The position numbers and the translations under genes were made by a program. A model generated the notes under the pieces. That model did not search any database and was not told the origin of the DNA. It worked only from the letters and a program-made list of their open reading frames with translations. Shown here piece after piece: positions 1 to 8,858 of a stretch of 64,000 nucleotides of DNA (within the stretch, counting starts at the first letter, position 1; every line of letters starts with the position of its first letter). Source of the stretch: an uncultured bacterium. GTDB taxonomy: Bacteria > Chloroflexota > Anaerolineae > J036 > Brachytrichaceae. Where the stretch lies: the NCBI GenBank assembly GCA_903921365.1, contig CAIXPS010000084.1, forward strand, positions 1 through 64,000. The letters run 5' to 3'.

Positions 1-882
1 CTGAACCGGGTCAAACGCCTGGGCCAGATCGACAATGTCACGACCGCGTTGAGCGGGACGGCAGCCGAAGCGAAACCGAAAGCGGCACACGCGGAGCCCA
101 ATGCGCCGAATGGCGCGAAGGGCGCGAATGGGAACGGAGCGGAGAGCCAATCAGACATAGAAAACGCAGTCCGCTCGCAGGCGCGCGAAGATGCGCTCGA
201 TGCCATCAGCTTTACCGTCAGCCCAGGCCAGTTGGTGGCGCTGGTGGGGCCGAGTGGCGCTGGAAAAACGACCCTGACGTACCTGATCCCGCGCCTGTAT
301 GATCCGACCGGCGGTTGCATCCGGATCGATGGCTATGACTTGCGCGATGTAACGCTCGACTCGTTGAGCGAGCAGATTGGCATGGTTACCCAGGAATCGC
401 ACCTGTTTCACGACACCATCCGCACCAATTTACTCTATGCGCGCCTGAATGCCACTCAAGCCGAGTTGGAAGCTGCCGCGCGCGCGGCCAATATCCATCA
501 CTTCATCTGTGAACTACCCAATGGGTACGACACGGTGGTTGGCGAGCGCGGTTACCGCCTGAGCGGCGGGGAAAAACAGCGCCTGGCACTGGCGCGCGTC
601 ATTCTCAAAGACCCGCGCATCCTGGTGCTGGATGAAGCCACGAGTTCTCTGGACAGCGAATCCGAAGCCTTGATTCAAGAAGCCCTGAAACATGTCATGG
701 CGGGAAGAACCAGCATCGTAATCGCGCACCGCCTCAGCACGATCCTGGCTGCGGATTTGATCCTGGTGATGGATCGCGGCAGGATCGTCGAAAGCGGCAA
801 GCACCATGAACTGCAGGCGCAGGGCGGTTTGTACGCGCATCTGTATCAAACCCAGTTCAACCGCGCGGCGAGTCAGGCCTGA
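1..882 (+). CDS. ABC exporter, C-terminal ATP-binding part (5' cut by window edge)
   Basis: The reading frame is open from base 1, so this is the end of a longer gene. It holds a nucleotide-binding domain that powers transport across the inner membrane. Visible motifs are Walker [10 protein letters not shown] (about bases 247-273), signature LSGGE, Walker [13 protein letters not shown] and the H-loop IAHRLST. A low-complexity linker of about 45 residues, rich in Ala, Gly and Asn, lies just before the domain, where the A-loop aromatic residue normally sits, and I see no clear A-loop Tyr. Upstream transmembrane segments are outside the window. The substrate cannot be told. A type IV (MsbA-like) exporter is most likely. 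Confidence 0.9.
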   Translation: MNRVKRLGQIDNVTTALSGTAAEAKPKAAHAEPNAPNGAKGANGNGAESQSDIENAVRSQAREDALDAISFTVSPGQLVALVGPSGAGKTTLTYLIPRLYDPTGGCIRIDGYDLRDVTLDSLSEQIGMVTQESHLFHDTIRTNLLYARLNATQAELEAAARAANIHHFICELPNGYDTVVGERGYRLSGGEKQRLALARVILKDPRILVLDEATSSLDSESEALIQEALKHVMAGRTSIVIAHRLSTILAADLILVMDRGRIVESGKHHELQAQGGLYAHLYQTQFNRAASQA

Positions 883-969
883 TCGCAATGGGATTGCACA
901 GCCTCATGCGGTTGCCTGCGACAATCCAGCTTATCCAAAGGTTAAAACAATCGTACTGGAGTGCAGATC

Positions 970-1887
970 ATGAAATATATCAAAATCGCGAACAGTGACC
1001 TGAATGCATCTCAAATCGCCCTCGGCTGCGCGGGAATCGGTCATTTATCCAATCAGGAGATTGCGACCCTGGTCCATACGTCGTTGGCGGAGGGTATCAA
1101 CTTCTTCGATCATGCCGACGTCTACGGCGATGGACAATCGGAAGCGAAATTCGCCGAAGCGCTCGATATGAATCCTCGTCTGCGCGAGACGATGATTCTG
1201 CAGACCAAATGCGGCATTCGCAAAGGCTATTTCGACTTCTCAAAAGAGCATATTCTGGAAGCTGTGGATGGCAGTCTGAAGCGTCTGCGCACTGATTTTG
1301 TCGATGTGCTCCTGCTGCACCGCCCGGATGCCCTGGTTGAGCCAGAAGAAGTCGCCGAGGCATTTACGATCCTGCAAGACAGCGGCAAAGTCAAACACTT
1401 TGGCGTCAGCAACCAGAATCCCAGGCAGATCGAGCTACTCAAGAAATTCGTCAAGCAGAAGCTGATTATCAACCAGCTCCAGATGAGCGTCGCCCATACC
1501 GGCATGATCGATGCCGGGTTCACGGTGAACATGAAAATGGACGCCTCGGTGGATCGGGATGGCAGCATCCTGGATTACTGTCGTCTGCATGACATGACGA
1601 TCCAGGCCTGGTCGCCCTTCCGGTATGGCTACTTTGATGGCATATTCCTCGACAACCCCAAATTTCCCGAACTGAACCAGACCATCAACGCGATTGCGTC
1701 CGCCAAAGGCGTGACCAACACCACGATTGTCGTCGCCTGGCTGCTCCGCCACCCGGCCCGCATCCAACCCATTCTTGGGACATCCAATCCGGCGCGGCTG
1801 AAGGAGTCATGCAAAGCCGCCGATATCACCCTTAGCCGTCCGGAATGGTACGAAATCTATCTGGCGGCGGGTAACAAACTGCCTTGA
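970..1887 (+). CDS. Aldo/keto reductase, YdhF-like
   Basis: An NAD(P)H-dependent oxidoreductase of about 305 residues with the aldo/keto reductase TIM barrel. The catalytic tetrad can be placed: Asp and Tyr in FFDHADVYGDG, Lys in LQTKCGI and His in LLLHRPD. The stretch LRETMILQTKCGI resembles the E. coli YdhF group. The ATG at 970 is preferred over the GTG at 961 because a GGAG at 958-961 lies 8 bases before it. It is 87 bases after the ABC gene and may be cotranscribed. The substrate is unknown. Confidence 0.92.
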   Translation: MKYIKIANSDLNASQIALGCAGIGHLSNQEIATLVHTSLAEGINFFDHADVYGDGQSEAKFAEALDMNPRLRETMILQTKCGIRKGYFDFSKEHILEAVDGSLKRLRTDFVDVLLLHRPDALVEPEEVAEAFTILQDSGKVKHFGVSNQNPRQIELLKKFVKQKLIINQLQMSVAHTGMIDAGFTVNMKMDASVDRDGSILDYCRLHDMTIQAWSPFRYGYFDGIFLDNPKFPELNQTINAIASAKGVTNTTIVVAWLLRHPARIQPILGTSNPARLKESCKAADITLSRPEWYEIYLAAGNKLP

Positions 1888-2155
1888 TGCTCTTCATGGG
1901 TGATGCCTGCAACTGCAACCTGCATCTGGGGGGCGGTCCGCGAGGCTCGCACCGCTTTACCTCAATTGAAAAGGCGCTGAGTTACCTGAAACGGCCCAAA
2001 TGCCGGGCTTTCCCACGAAGTCTGTGGTAACCATCGGGCGCACTAATATGTCGTTTTTCCCCGACGGCATCCGGGAGAGCTGAGTTTCGTCATACCGTTG
2101 GAAACAAACAAACAACCAGCCCGGTGTAATGCCGGGCATGCCTCTGGCGTGTTGG

Positions 2156-2398
2156 TTAATATCCGAAGTGACGAATCTTAGGTCTGGGGGCCGGTTTGAG
2201 GTGAAGGTGCTCTCCACGCGCCGCTATCTCCAGCGCCACAAACTCCTCTGCGTTGAAATAGTAGTCACGGCCAACCTTGCGCCACTGCTTGCCGGTGAAT
2301 TTGGTGATGGCAATCATACGAGACTTGAGTGTTTGAACCGGGATACCAATCCTGGCACTGGCCTCCGCCAGTGTGTAGCGATCTCCTGAATCATCCAT
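2156..2398 (-). CDS. Small HTH (excisionase/MerR-like) DNA-binding protein
   Basis: An 80-residue basic protein. YTLAEASARIGIPVQTLKSRM looks like an N-terminal helix-turn-helix of the excisionase/MerR-like type, followed by a wing-like GKQWRKVGRDYYF and a helix EEFVALEIAARG. The start chosen is the ATG at 2398, with GGAGG 13 bases upstream, a slightly long spacing. The open frame continues further upstream but that part looks non-coding. No integrase or phage gene lies next to it, so it may be an orphan regulator. Neighbouring ORFs on the other strand are shadows. Confidence 0.6.
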   Translation of the reverse strand: MDDSGDRYTLAEASARIGIPVQTLKSRMIAITKFTGKQWRKVGRDYYFNAEEFVALEIAARGEHLHLKPAPRPKIRHFGY

Positions 2399-2725
2399 GT
2401 AATATGGCTTTCCTCCACTATGCGGATTCTTGAACTGGCACGTTCCCTGGCTCACGGGTCGCCTTGACACTCCTGCGCGGTGTCTTGCCAGGCAGGGCAA
2501 GCGCCTTATCGATAGATGGTGATGCACCTCATGGCAGCGTGCTATGACGTGGCACAGGCACTAGCCCTAATCGTGGATAGTGGCATCCATTACACTATCG
2601 AACTGACGGGTTGAGTCTTAACTCGAACTTTACACTTTCAAATATCCATTCGCTAACATAAAGTAGTTCTTTGTCCATCGCAATAGAACAACGAGTCTGT
2701 GCAATACCTTCATACCACACTACGA
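2399..2725. other. Gap without recognisable gene
   Basis: About 330 bases between the small HTH gene and the end of the RCC1/metalloprotease gene. I see no convincing ORF, RNA or repeat. It should contain the promoter of the HTH gene and the 3' untranslated end of the large minus-strand gene. Confidence 0.5.
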
Positions 2726-5700
2726 TCACCGCATAATAATTGGCGCGTAATTATGGTATGGCCAGAACAGCACAATATAGTTCGTCTTCGTCAATACATC
2801 TGACCCACCCGGCCCACCCACCGCAAGAGTGACAGTGAATATTCCTGGGTTTGTATAGATATGCGACGGATTAGTATCAGCGCTTGTGACGCCATCACCA
2901 AACTCCCACAACCTGGTTGAAACCACGCCTGTTGAGGTATCAGTGAACGCCACAGTGAATGGCATCATCCCACTCGTGAGTGTTGACGTGAAGCTGACCA
3001 CTGGTGCGGGTTCGTTTCCTGTGACACTGATATTGTATAAGCCGATGTTGGCCTGACTGTCTTGGTGCGATATTTCAACATAGAAATACCCATCATTCTG
3101 CAGGTCCACCGCTGCGCTGAAGTACGTTCCAGCTTGAGGCATGTAATCATAGGTTCCGAGAGAAGTTGTGCCATCCGCCTGCAGAATGCGGATTTTCGGC
3201 AACATGTCAAGCGCCAGATTGGCAACCCGCACGACTGGTTTCGCCGTTCCGGTAAATACAACTTTGAACACATCTATGTCGCCTGCGTAGTCGATCTGTC
3301 CTGCGCTACCCGCCTTGTTTGCATAAACTTCAGTCGCAGTCTGGATCGTATTACCGTGATCATCGGTCTGATAGTTGCTGACCAGAATGTGCGTTGTCAC
3401 AGTGGCCGTGAAATCTTCAGTAACCGGCTCTAGTGTGGCGGAAAACGTTTCGCCATTCGGCCCAATCGACGCTGCATAACCGATGGACGTATATACCCCA
3501 TTGCCAGAATGGTTGTCGAACTGGACAGCTACAACGTGATCTCCATTTTGTTTGTACGGCACTAAACCAGAGTAAAGACCGTCGTCAGTTAATGAATCCG
3601 GCGCTACGCCATCATCTCTGAGTGTTATCACATTAACAGAACCATCCGGATTAGTGACTGTTGCGGATACTCCCACTCGGGCGATGATAAGGTTTCCAGC
3701 AACATGTGCTGACAAAAGGGCTGGCTCCGGATAACTGATATCAGTGCTGGGCAGGGGTTCTGCCACTGCAACATAATTCACGGTGGTCTGAGGCGATAAA
3801 CGCACTAATGTTGTGGCAGGCCATACAATATTCAACGCACTTCGAGTCGTTTGTGTCGGTACCCATGAAAGCTCGATGCTGGAATCGCGAGTGCCGATTG
3901 GCGCTACCTTAGCTAATTCTGGATAGTATTGACGCGGATAGATAACCGAGAGTAGTCCATTGGGTGGATCATTCGATGGCCAGCGCACCAGGGTTTGCCA
4001 GCCACTGGCGTGGTATATACGTGCCTGTGCTGTTCCAGTCAGAGGATACTGCATATTCTTTGCAATAGAGAAGTTTAGCCAACTGTAATCTCCGCCGACA
4101 GCATTCCATTGTGAATTCATGATCGAATTCGGCACTGATACATCATCGCTATGCGGTAAACCGGGTTCAGAGTTATCTTTTGGATCTGTGCCAACATATT
4201 CATCATAAAGACCGTAATAATAGTGCCCCCATTCATGCGCTAAAGCGTATCCCGCGGCCCGGCGGTTGTTTTGAGCCAGGGCATCGAATGGTGTATCAAA
4301 CGGAAAACTATCACCAAACATTACATTCATCCCCAGACGCCCGTATCCAGAAACACTTGCTCTTGGCCATTCGCTGCTGTTCCACTTGATGTTTGCACCC
4401 CAATCCTTGAATAGTTGCGTAATATTCGAAGCATCGTAAATTGTCACAGTTCGGATTTTATGGGTTCCGTTACTCATTTCATATACAGCGTCTGCAAAGT
4501 AGCCAAGAACACTTGTATATGCCACACGCTCTGCGATAGTTGTGCTTTTATAGAGGGAAATGGTCAGATCAATAAAGTGAACATCAGATACTGGTAACGG
4601 GGTAGCCTTAAAATCGCGACCAATACTATCAGGAGGCAGCTTTAGTGTCCGAGCGCTTGGTGAAAATACATAATCAGTTTTAGTAGGTGTTATCGTATAT
4701 GTTCCTGAAGCCAGACCGGAAATCATGTAGTTTCCGAAGCCATCTGAGTATGTAGCCCATCCATTCGAAAGCGTAAGTTTGGCACCTCGCAATGAGCTGT
4801 TGTCGATCTCGGAAACACGTCCATCGATTGAGTATGTTGGACCACCCTCCAACCCCACCACATCCACCGGGATATAGCTCTTAGTGGTAGAGCCGTCACC
4901 GAGTTGGCCATATGCATTGAACCCCCAACACTTGGCTGCACCGGAGGTGAGTATCGCGCAGGTGTGCCAATAACTCGCGGAGATGGCTGTCTCACCGCTA
5001 CTCAACCCCACCACATCCACCGGGATATAGCTCTTAGTGGTAGAGCCGTCACCGAGTTGACCGTAATAGTTCCACCCCCAGCACTTGGCCGCGTCGGTGG
5101 TAAATACCGCACAGGTATGAACCCCGCCTGCAGAGATGGCTTTCACCCCACTGCTCAGCCCTACCACATCGACTGGGGTGGAACTATTCATGGCTGAGCC
5201 GTTACCGAGCTGACCGCTGTCATTTCTTCCCCAGCACTTAACTGCGTCGGTTGTGAGTACCGCGCAGGTATGATAGTCCCCCGCAGAGATGGCTGACACC
5301 TCACTACTCAACCCCACCACATCGACTGGAGTGGAACTATTCATGGCTGAGCCGTTACCGAGCTGACCGTAGCGGTTATACCCCCAGCACTTAACCGCGC
5401 CGGTGGTGAGTAACGCGCAAGTGTGGTAATACCTCGCAGAGATGGCCGTCACCCCACTACTCAGCCCTACCACATCGACTGGGGTGGAACTATTAATGGT
5501 TGAGCCGTTGCCGAGTTGACCGTAGAAGTTATACCCCCAGCACTTAACCGCGCCGGTGGTGAGTAACGCGCAAGTGTGCAAATAGCCCGTAGAGATGGCT
5601 TTCACCCTACTACTCAACCCCACCACATCGACTGAAGTGAAACTACTGATGGTAGAACCGTTACCGAGCTGGCCGCTGCCATTACTTCCCCAGCATTTGA

Positions 5701-6106
5701 CCGCGCCGGTGGTAAGTACCGCACAAGTAAATCCAGAATTACTTGCAGAGATGGCTGTCACCCCACTGCTCAACCCCACCACATCCACCGGGGTGTAGCT
5801 CTTAGTAGTAGAGCCGTCACCGAGTTGGCCGCTGTCATTATTTCCCCAGCATTTGACAGCGCCGGTGATGAGTAACACGCAGGTGTGGTAATTGCCCGCA
5901 GAGATGTCGGTGGGGAAAAGTGCAACAGCTTGCAATGGCGTGTCCAGATGGTTGCTACTTGTCAATACATTTGCAGGTTGAGCATTCGCAATCCCTGAAA
6001 ACTGGCTCGTCTGTTGGCTCTGAATCTTCCCCGGTGAACTCACCGTAGTTATAAGTAATACCGCTACTGTGATGACGGTTAGCACTGCGATAGGTTGTCG
6101 TTGCAT
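2726..6106 (-). CDS. Secreted RCC1-propeller / CLCA-like metalloprotease / PKD protein
   Basis: A secreted multidomain protein of about 1126 residues. The start at 6106 follows GAGG, spaced 6 bases, and opens a signal peptide (MQRQPIAVLTVITVAVLL). Residues 68-424 are seven RCC1 repeats of about 51 residues (HTCxxLTTGAxKCWG...GQLGDGST), enough for a seven-bladed propeller; each carries a conserved Cys pair. Next comes a carboxypeptidase-regulatory-like beta domain (about 425-490), then a metalloprotease-like region with HEWGHYYYGLYDEY near residue 624, resembling the zinc motif of animal CLCA proteases. Further on are a DDGVAPDSLTDDGLYS segment, a pre-peptidase-like domain and a PKD domain with WEFGDG. 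The tail YAPIIMR resembles Chloroflexota secreted proteins. A surface or extracellular protease role is inferred. Confidence 0.85.
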   Translation of the reverse strand: MQRQPIAVLTVITVAVLLITTVSSPGKIQSQQTSQFSGIANAQPANVLTSSNHLDTPLQAVALFPTDISAGNYHTCVLLITGAVKCWGNNDSGQLGDGSTTKSYTPVDVVGLSSGVTAISASNSGFTCAVLTTGAVKCWGSNGSGQLGNGSTISSFTSVDVVGLSSRVKAISTGYLHTCALLTTGAVKCWGYNFYGQLGNGSTINSSTPVDVVGLSSGVTAISARYYHTCALLTTGAVKCWGYNRYGQLGNGSAMNSSTPVDVVGLSSEVSAISAGDYHTCAVLTTDAVKCWGRNDSGQLGNGSAMNSSTPVDVVGLSSGVKAISAGGVHTCAVFTTDAAKCWGWNYYGQLGDGSTTKSYIPVDVVGLSSGETAISASYWHTCAILTSGAAKCWGFNAYGQLGDGSTTKSYIPVDVVGLEGGPTYSIDGRVSEIDNSSLRGAKLTLSNGWATYSDGFGNYMISGLASGTYTITPTKTDYVFSPSARTLKLPPDSIGRDFKATPLPVSDVHFIDLTISLYKSTTIAERVAYTSVLGYFADAVYEMSNGTHKIRTVTIYDASNITQLFKDWGANIKWNSSEWPRASVSGYGRLGMNVMFGDSFPFDTPFDALAQNNRRAAGYALAHEWGHYYYGLYDEYVGTDPKDNSEPGLPHSDDVSVPNSIMNSQWNAVGGDYSWLNFSIAKNMQYPLTGTAQARIYHASGWQTLVRWPSNDPPNGLLSVIYPRQYYPELAKVAPIGTRDSSIELSWVPTQTTRSALNIVWPATTLVRLSPQTTVNYVAVAEPLPSTDISYPEPALLSAHVAGNLIIARVGVSATVTNPDGSVNVITLRDDGVAPDSLTDDGLYSGLVPYKQNGDHVVAVQFDNHSGNGVYTSIGYAASIGPNGETFSATLEPVTEDFTATVTTHILVSNYQTDDHGNTIQTATEVYANKAGSAGQIDYAGDIDVFKVVFTGTAKPVVRVANLALDMLPKIRILQADGTTSLGTYDYMPQAGTYFSAAVDLQNDGYFYVEISHQDSQANIGLYNISVTGNEPAPVVSFTSTLTSGMMPFTVAFTDTSTGVVSTRLWEFGDGVTSADTNPSHIYTNPGIFTVTLAVGGPGGSDVLTKTNYIVLFWPYHNYAPIIMR
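4850..5920 (-). repeat. Seven in-gene RCC1 coding repeats of about 153 bp
   Basis: Tandem coding repeats encoding the seven RCC1 blades. Phrases such as the codons for VDVVGLSS and KCWG recur about every 153 bases. Blades 3-5 are nearly identical, which suggests recent within-gene duplication or gene conversion. Confidence 0.85.
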
Positions 6107-6423
6107 ACCCCACCTCTCATAAACAGAATGCGATCGCTGTAGTTTGTCATGAAGCAGCATGGGCTTGCGGTGCTGCTCGAACACCGGAGAGTATAGACCC
6201 GTTCTGAGATCAATGCCTTTTAGAAATCCACGCGCTTCTTTGACGGGCAGGAGATTGGGATAAGTTCATTCAATGTGCTCATTCATCCGGGCGTAACCAG
6301 GTATTGGTATCATGCACCCCGTGCAGCTATTCCCCGATATAAATAATGGGTGACGTCTACCCCCCTGCCGAAACCCGCGCGGAATTGCATCCTTGTGCGT
6401 ATTTTCGAGGAGATTTGATAAAG

Positions 6424-8274
6424 ATGAGTGCGTCTAAAAAGACAGCCTTGACTCGCCGGCAGATGCTGACCCTTGTGGGCGCTACCGCGACAACCGCAGC
6501 ACTTGTCGCCTGCGGCGCTGTGCCTGTGCCTGTCCCAACAAAGCCGCCCACTGCCGCGCCGGCTGCAACTGCGACCACCGCGCCAACCGCGACGACAGCC
6601 CCGACCGTCGTTCCGCCTACCCGACTGTATTCCCCAAATATCTACCACCTGGACCTGTGTGTCCTCGCCTATCACTTGTACAACCAGACGTTGATCTTTC
6701 CGCTGGACCCATGGCACGAGAGGATGCGCGGCGCGTTAACACCGCGCCGGCGCGACTTATTCATGGCCGAAACACAACGGTTCTTCAAGGGGCGGAATGA
6801 ATTCCGGGGACCCGGCTCCACCCGGTCATGGACAACGAACGACAAGCTCGACCCTGTCATCAGTGCCTACAGGCGCATCGATCCGATGAAGGTGTGTGCC
6901 ACTCACGACGACGCGAAGTACCGCGTATTCAATCCCCAGGTCGCAATCGCCGGCGGCATCAAAACCATCTATCTGAGTGAATACCAGGACTATCCCGGTA
7001 GGGACGGTAGGGACGGCGGGGATAGCTTGGATTTCAGTCGCGGCCGGCCCACGGTGACCGCGCTTAATGCGGTCGGCCAGCTACAGACCACCGACCAGCT
7101 CTATGCTTTCGAGGGCGGAACGGGAGCGACTGCGCCGGGAGTGATCTTAGCCCAGGCGCCTGCTGCGTGGAGCCTGATGGGATATGTTCTGGCGCAGACA
7201 ACCAACGCGACGGATGGCTCATTCGACGTCCACATCGTCTTCAGGGGCAGCCAGAGCGGCACAGCCTGGAAGGCGGCGCTGGACGGCCTGCTGCTGGAAG
7301 GGGGTAATGCGGATTGGGTCACCGACACCGACTTCTGGACCTGCGTCGCCGACAGGGCGATCAGTGCGACCGGGAAGGTCTCGCGCGGTTTCGCCAACAG
7401 CGTCAAACTATGCCTGAATTCCATCGCCGCCTGCCTGGTGCACATCAGCGGCCAAAGAGGCATCCCCAAGAACATCTTTGTGACAGGCCATAGCCTGGGA
7501 GGCGCTCTGGCCGCGCAGTTCTGCAGCGCCATGGTGCTCGGAGAAGCGGGTCAGCAACTGTTCTTGAAATCCAGGCTGGGCCAATGGCCGTGGACGGCGT
7601 TGCAGTTGACTACCTATGGCTGTCCTACTGTGGGCGACAAAGAATTCGCCAGCGAATTCAACCAGCGCATGCACTGCAAGCGGATCAAGGTGCAGGGTGA
7701 TCCGATTACGCAGTCCCTGATCAACGAGCACGTGGGGACGGAGCTGGCGCTGGACGGTTGGACGATACCGACGACACAGGCGCACGAGCCGGCGATCATC
7801 CGCCAGAAGCTGGTGCTCAAGGCGCAACAGGACGGCGAGGATTTGAGCGCTGTCTCGGCCATCGCAGCGGACAGCCCGAACGCGCCCTGGATCGACTGCA
7901 TGACATTTCGGAAGGTGATGGAGGTGAGTGGTCACTTAAGCCCCATCCTGACCACTCATTTTCGCAACGACATGGGCCTGTTCGCCCAGATTTACAAAAA
8001 TCTCATTCCTTTGGACGCCATCTACGCGACGCCGATCACGCGCGCCAGCATCAAAAACGCGTTCCTCGCCAATTTCAACGCTGCGTTCACCGCGCCGGCG
8101 GCATCGATCGAGGAGTTGCGAGCCAGGGTCGCAAGTGTGCGGGGGGTGCTGGAGGGAGCGGACGACTACCTGGGTCTGTGCCTGGTGTTGATGGAAGTAG
8201 TGCGGACGGACGCGCGGGTGACGATCGACCAGGCCATGCAGGATGGCATCCTCGGTAGATACTTCGACGCATGA
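6424..8274 (+). CDS. Class 3 lipase-like lipoprotein
   Basis: A 616-residue exported protein. The ATG at 6424 has GAGGAG 11 bases upstream. The N-terminus has twin arginines (LTRRQML), a hydrophobic stretch and a lipobox LVAC, followed by a Pro/Ala/Thr linker. This suggests Tat-type export and lipid anchoring. The nucleophile elbow GHSLGG places the active Ser near residue 357, and VFRGSQSGTAWK resembles the conserved strand of class 3 lipases. A later Asp and His should complete the triad but I cannot place them surely. Likely role: a surface esterase or lipase. The C-terminal 200 residues have no recognised domain. Confidence 0.8.
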   Translation: MSASKKTALTRRQMLTLVGATATTAALVACGAVPVPVPTKPPTAAPAATATTAPTATTAPTVVPPTRLYSPNIYHLDLCVLAYHLYNQTLIFPLDPWHERMRGALTPRRRDLFMAETQRFFKGRNEFRGPGSTRSWTTNDKLDPVISAYRRIDPMKVCATHDDAKYRVFNPQVAIAGGIKTIYLSEYQDYPGRDGRDGGDSLDFSRGRPTVTALNAVGQLQTTDQLYAFEGGTGATAPGVILAQAPAAWSLMGYVLAQTTNATDGSFDVHIVFRGSQSGTAWKAALDGLLLEGGNADWVTDTDFWTCVADRAISATGKVSRGFANSVKLCLNSIAACLVHISGQRGIPKNIFVTGHSLGGALAAQFCSAMVLGEAGQQLFLKSRLGQWPWTALQLTTYGCPTVGDKEFASEFNQRMHCKRIKVQGDPITQSLINEHVGTELALDGWTIPTTQAHEPAIIRQKLVLKAQQDGEDLSAVSAIAADSPNAPWIDCMTFRKVMEVSGHLSPILTTHFRNDMGLFAQIYKNLIPLDAIYATPITRASIKNAFLANFNAAFTAPAASIEELRARVASVRGVLEGADDYLGLCLVLMEVVRTDARVTIDQAMQDGILGRYFDA

Positions 8275-8441
8275 GTTTAAGCGCAACCTGGCGCCATTAC
8301 CTGCACCACAAGTGTGTGACCTGCAACTTCGGCGGGGATATAGTCCAGCTGGATAAGAGGAGTATTCGTTAATATGGCCGTAACAATCGCAGTTCTGTAA
8401 ATGGCCTGAAATGCTTCTAGTTAAATGGACATAATTCGAGG

Positions 8442-8555
8442 TTATTCCGTGAAGCAGTAGCTCCGATCAAGCAATCCAAAAAGCCAACTCTGTGTAAGCG
8501 CATTGCCGCGTAGTAAATCCACGAGAATAGCGGTGTCAATCAATCGACTGGCCAT
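8442..8555 (-). pseudogene. vapC: Truncated VapC (PIN) toxin fragment
   Basis: Starting at the ATG at 8555, 37 codons read MASRLIDTAILVDLLRGNA and continue to a stop at 8442. LIDTAILVDLLRGN is the classic N-terminal strand and first acidic residue of a PIN-domain RNase. A full toxin needs about 130 residues, so only the first quarter remains. It overlaps the end of the upstream antitoxin gene, the usual arrangement of vapBC operons. The downstream part was lost or replaced. Confidence 0.8.
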
Positions 8556-8805
8556 CACCCCGTTCCTCTATCTTGCGACGTAACTCGTCGGCTAATTCGG
8601 CTGAGCTGACGATATCTGTCTGGTCAGCCCACATGCCGAAAGCAGGATGGACACGATGCCGAGGACCTGCCTCGATCACAACTGTGTCTTGAGTGCTTCT
8701 ATACCGGAGGAAGTCGATAAACTGATCTAATTCCACGAGCTTCTCCGGTGGAAGTGCATCCAGTTTTTTCGAAATGGACTCTTTTGTTATCGCTCTATCC
8801 ACCAT
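8536..8805 (-). CDS. vapB: VapB/DUF2281-like antitoxin
   Basis: An 89-residue protein with LPPEKLVELDQFIDFLRYR, a helix typical of DUF2281-type antitoxins, and a C-terminal AFGMWADQTDI segment like those that bind PIN toxins. The start ATG follows GGAGG with 8 bases spacing. It overlaps the PIN fragment downstream by 20 bases, so the two were a toxin-antitoxin pair. Since the toxin is broken, the antitoxin is an orphan and may only autoregulate or neutralise related toxins elsewhere. Confidence 0.8.
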   Translation of the reverse strand: MVDRAITKESISKKLDALPPEKLVELDQFIDFLRYRSTQDTVVIEAGPRHRVHPAFGMWADQTDIVSSAELADELRRKIEERGDGQSID

Positions 8806-8858
8806 ACACCAGACCTCCGGCTCCGATGGCGTTGATTATAACGATGCCGCACTACGGT

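Noticed and set aside
1957-2389. Two overlapping ORFs of 86 codons on opposite strands
   Set aside because: Neither has a ribosome site or recognisable motif; the minus-strand HTH gene at 2156-2398 explains the coding signal here.
8335-8400. A D-arm-like tRNA sequence (tagtccagctggataagagg)
   Set aside because: It resembles the first third of a tRNA, but no anticodon stem, T-arm or acceptor pairing can be completed downstream.
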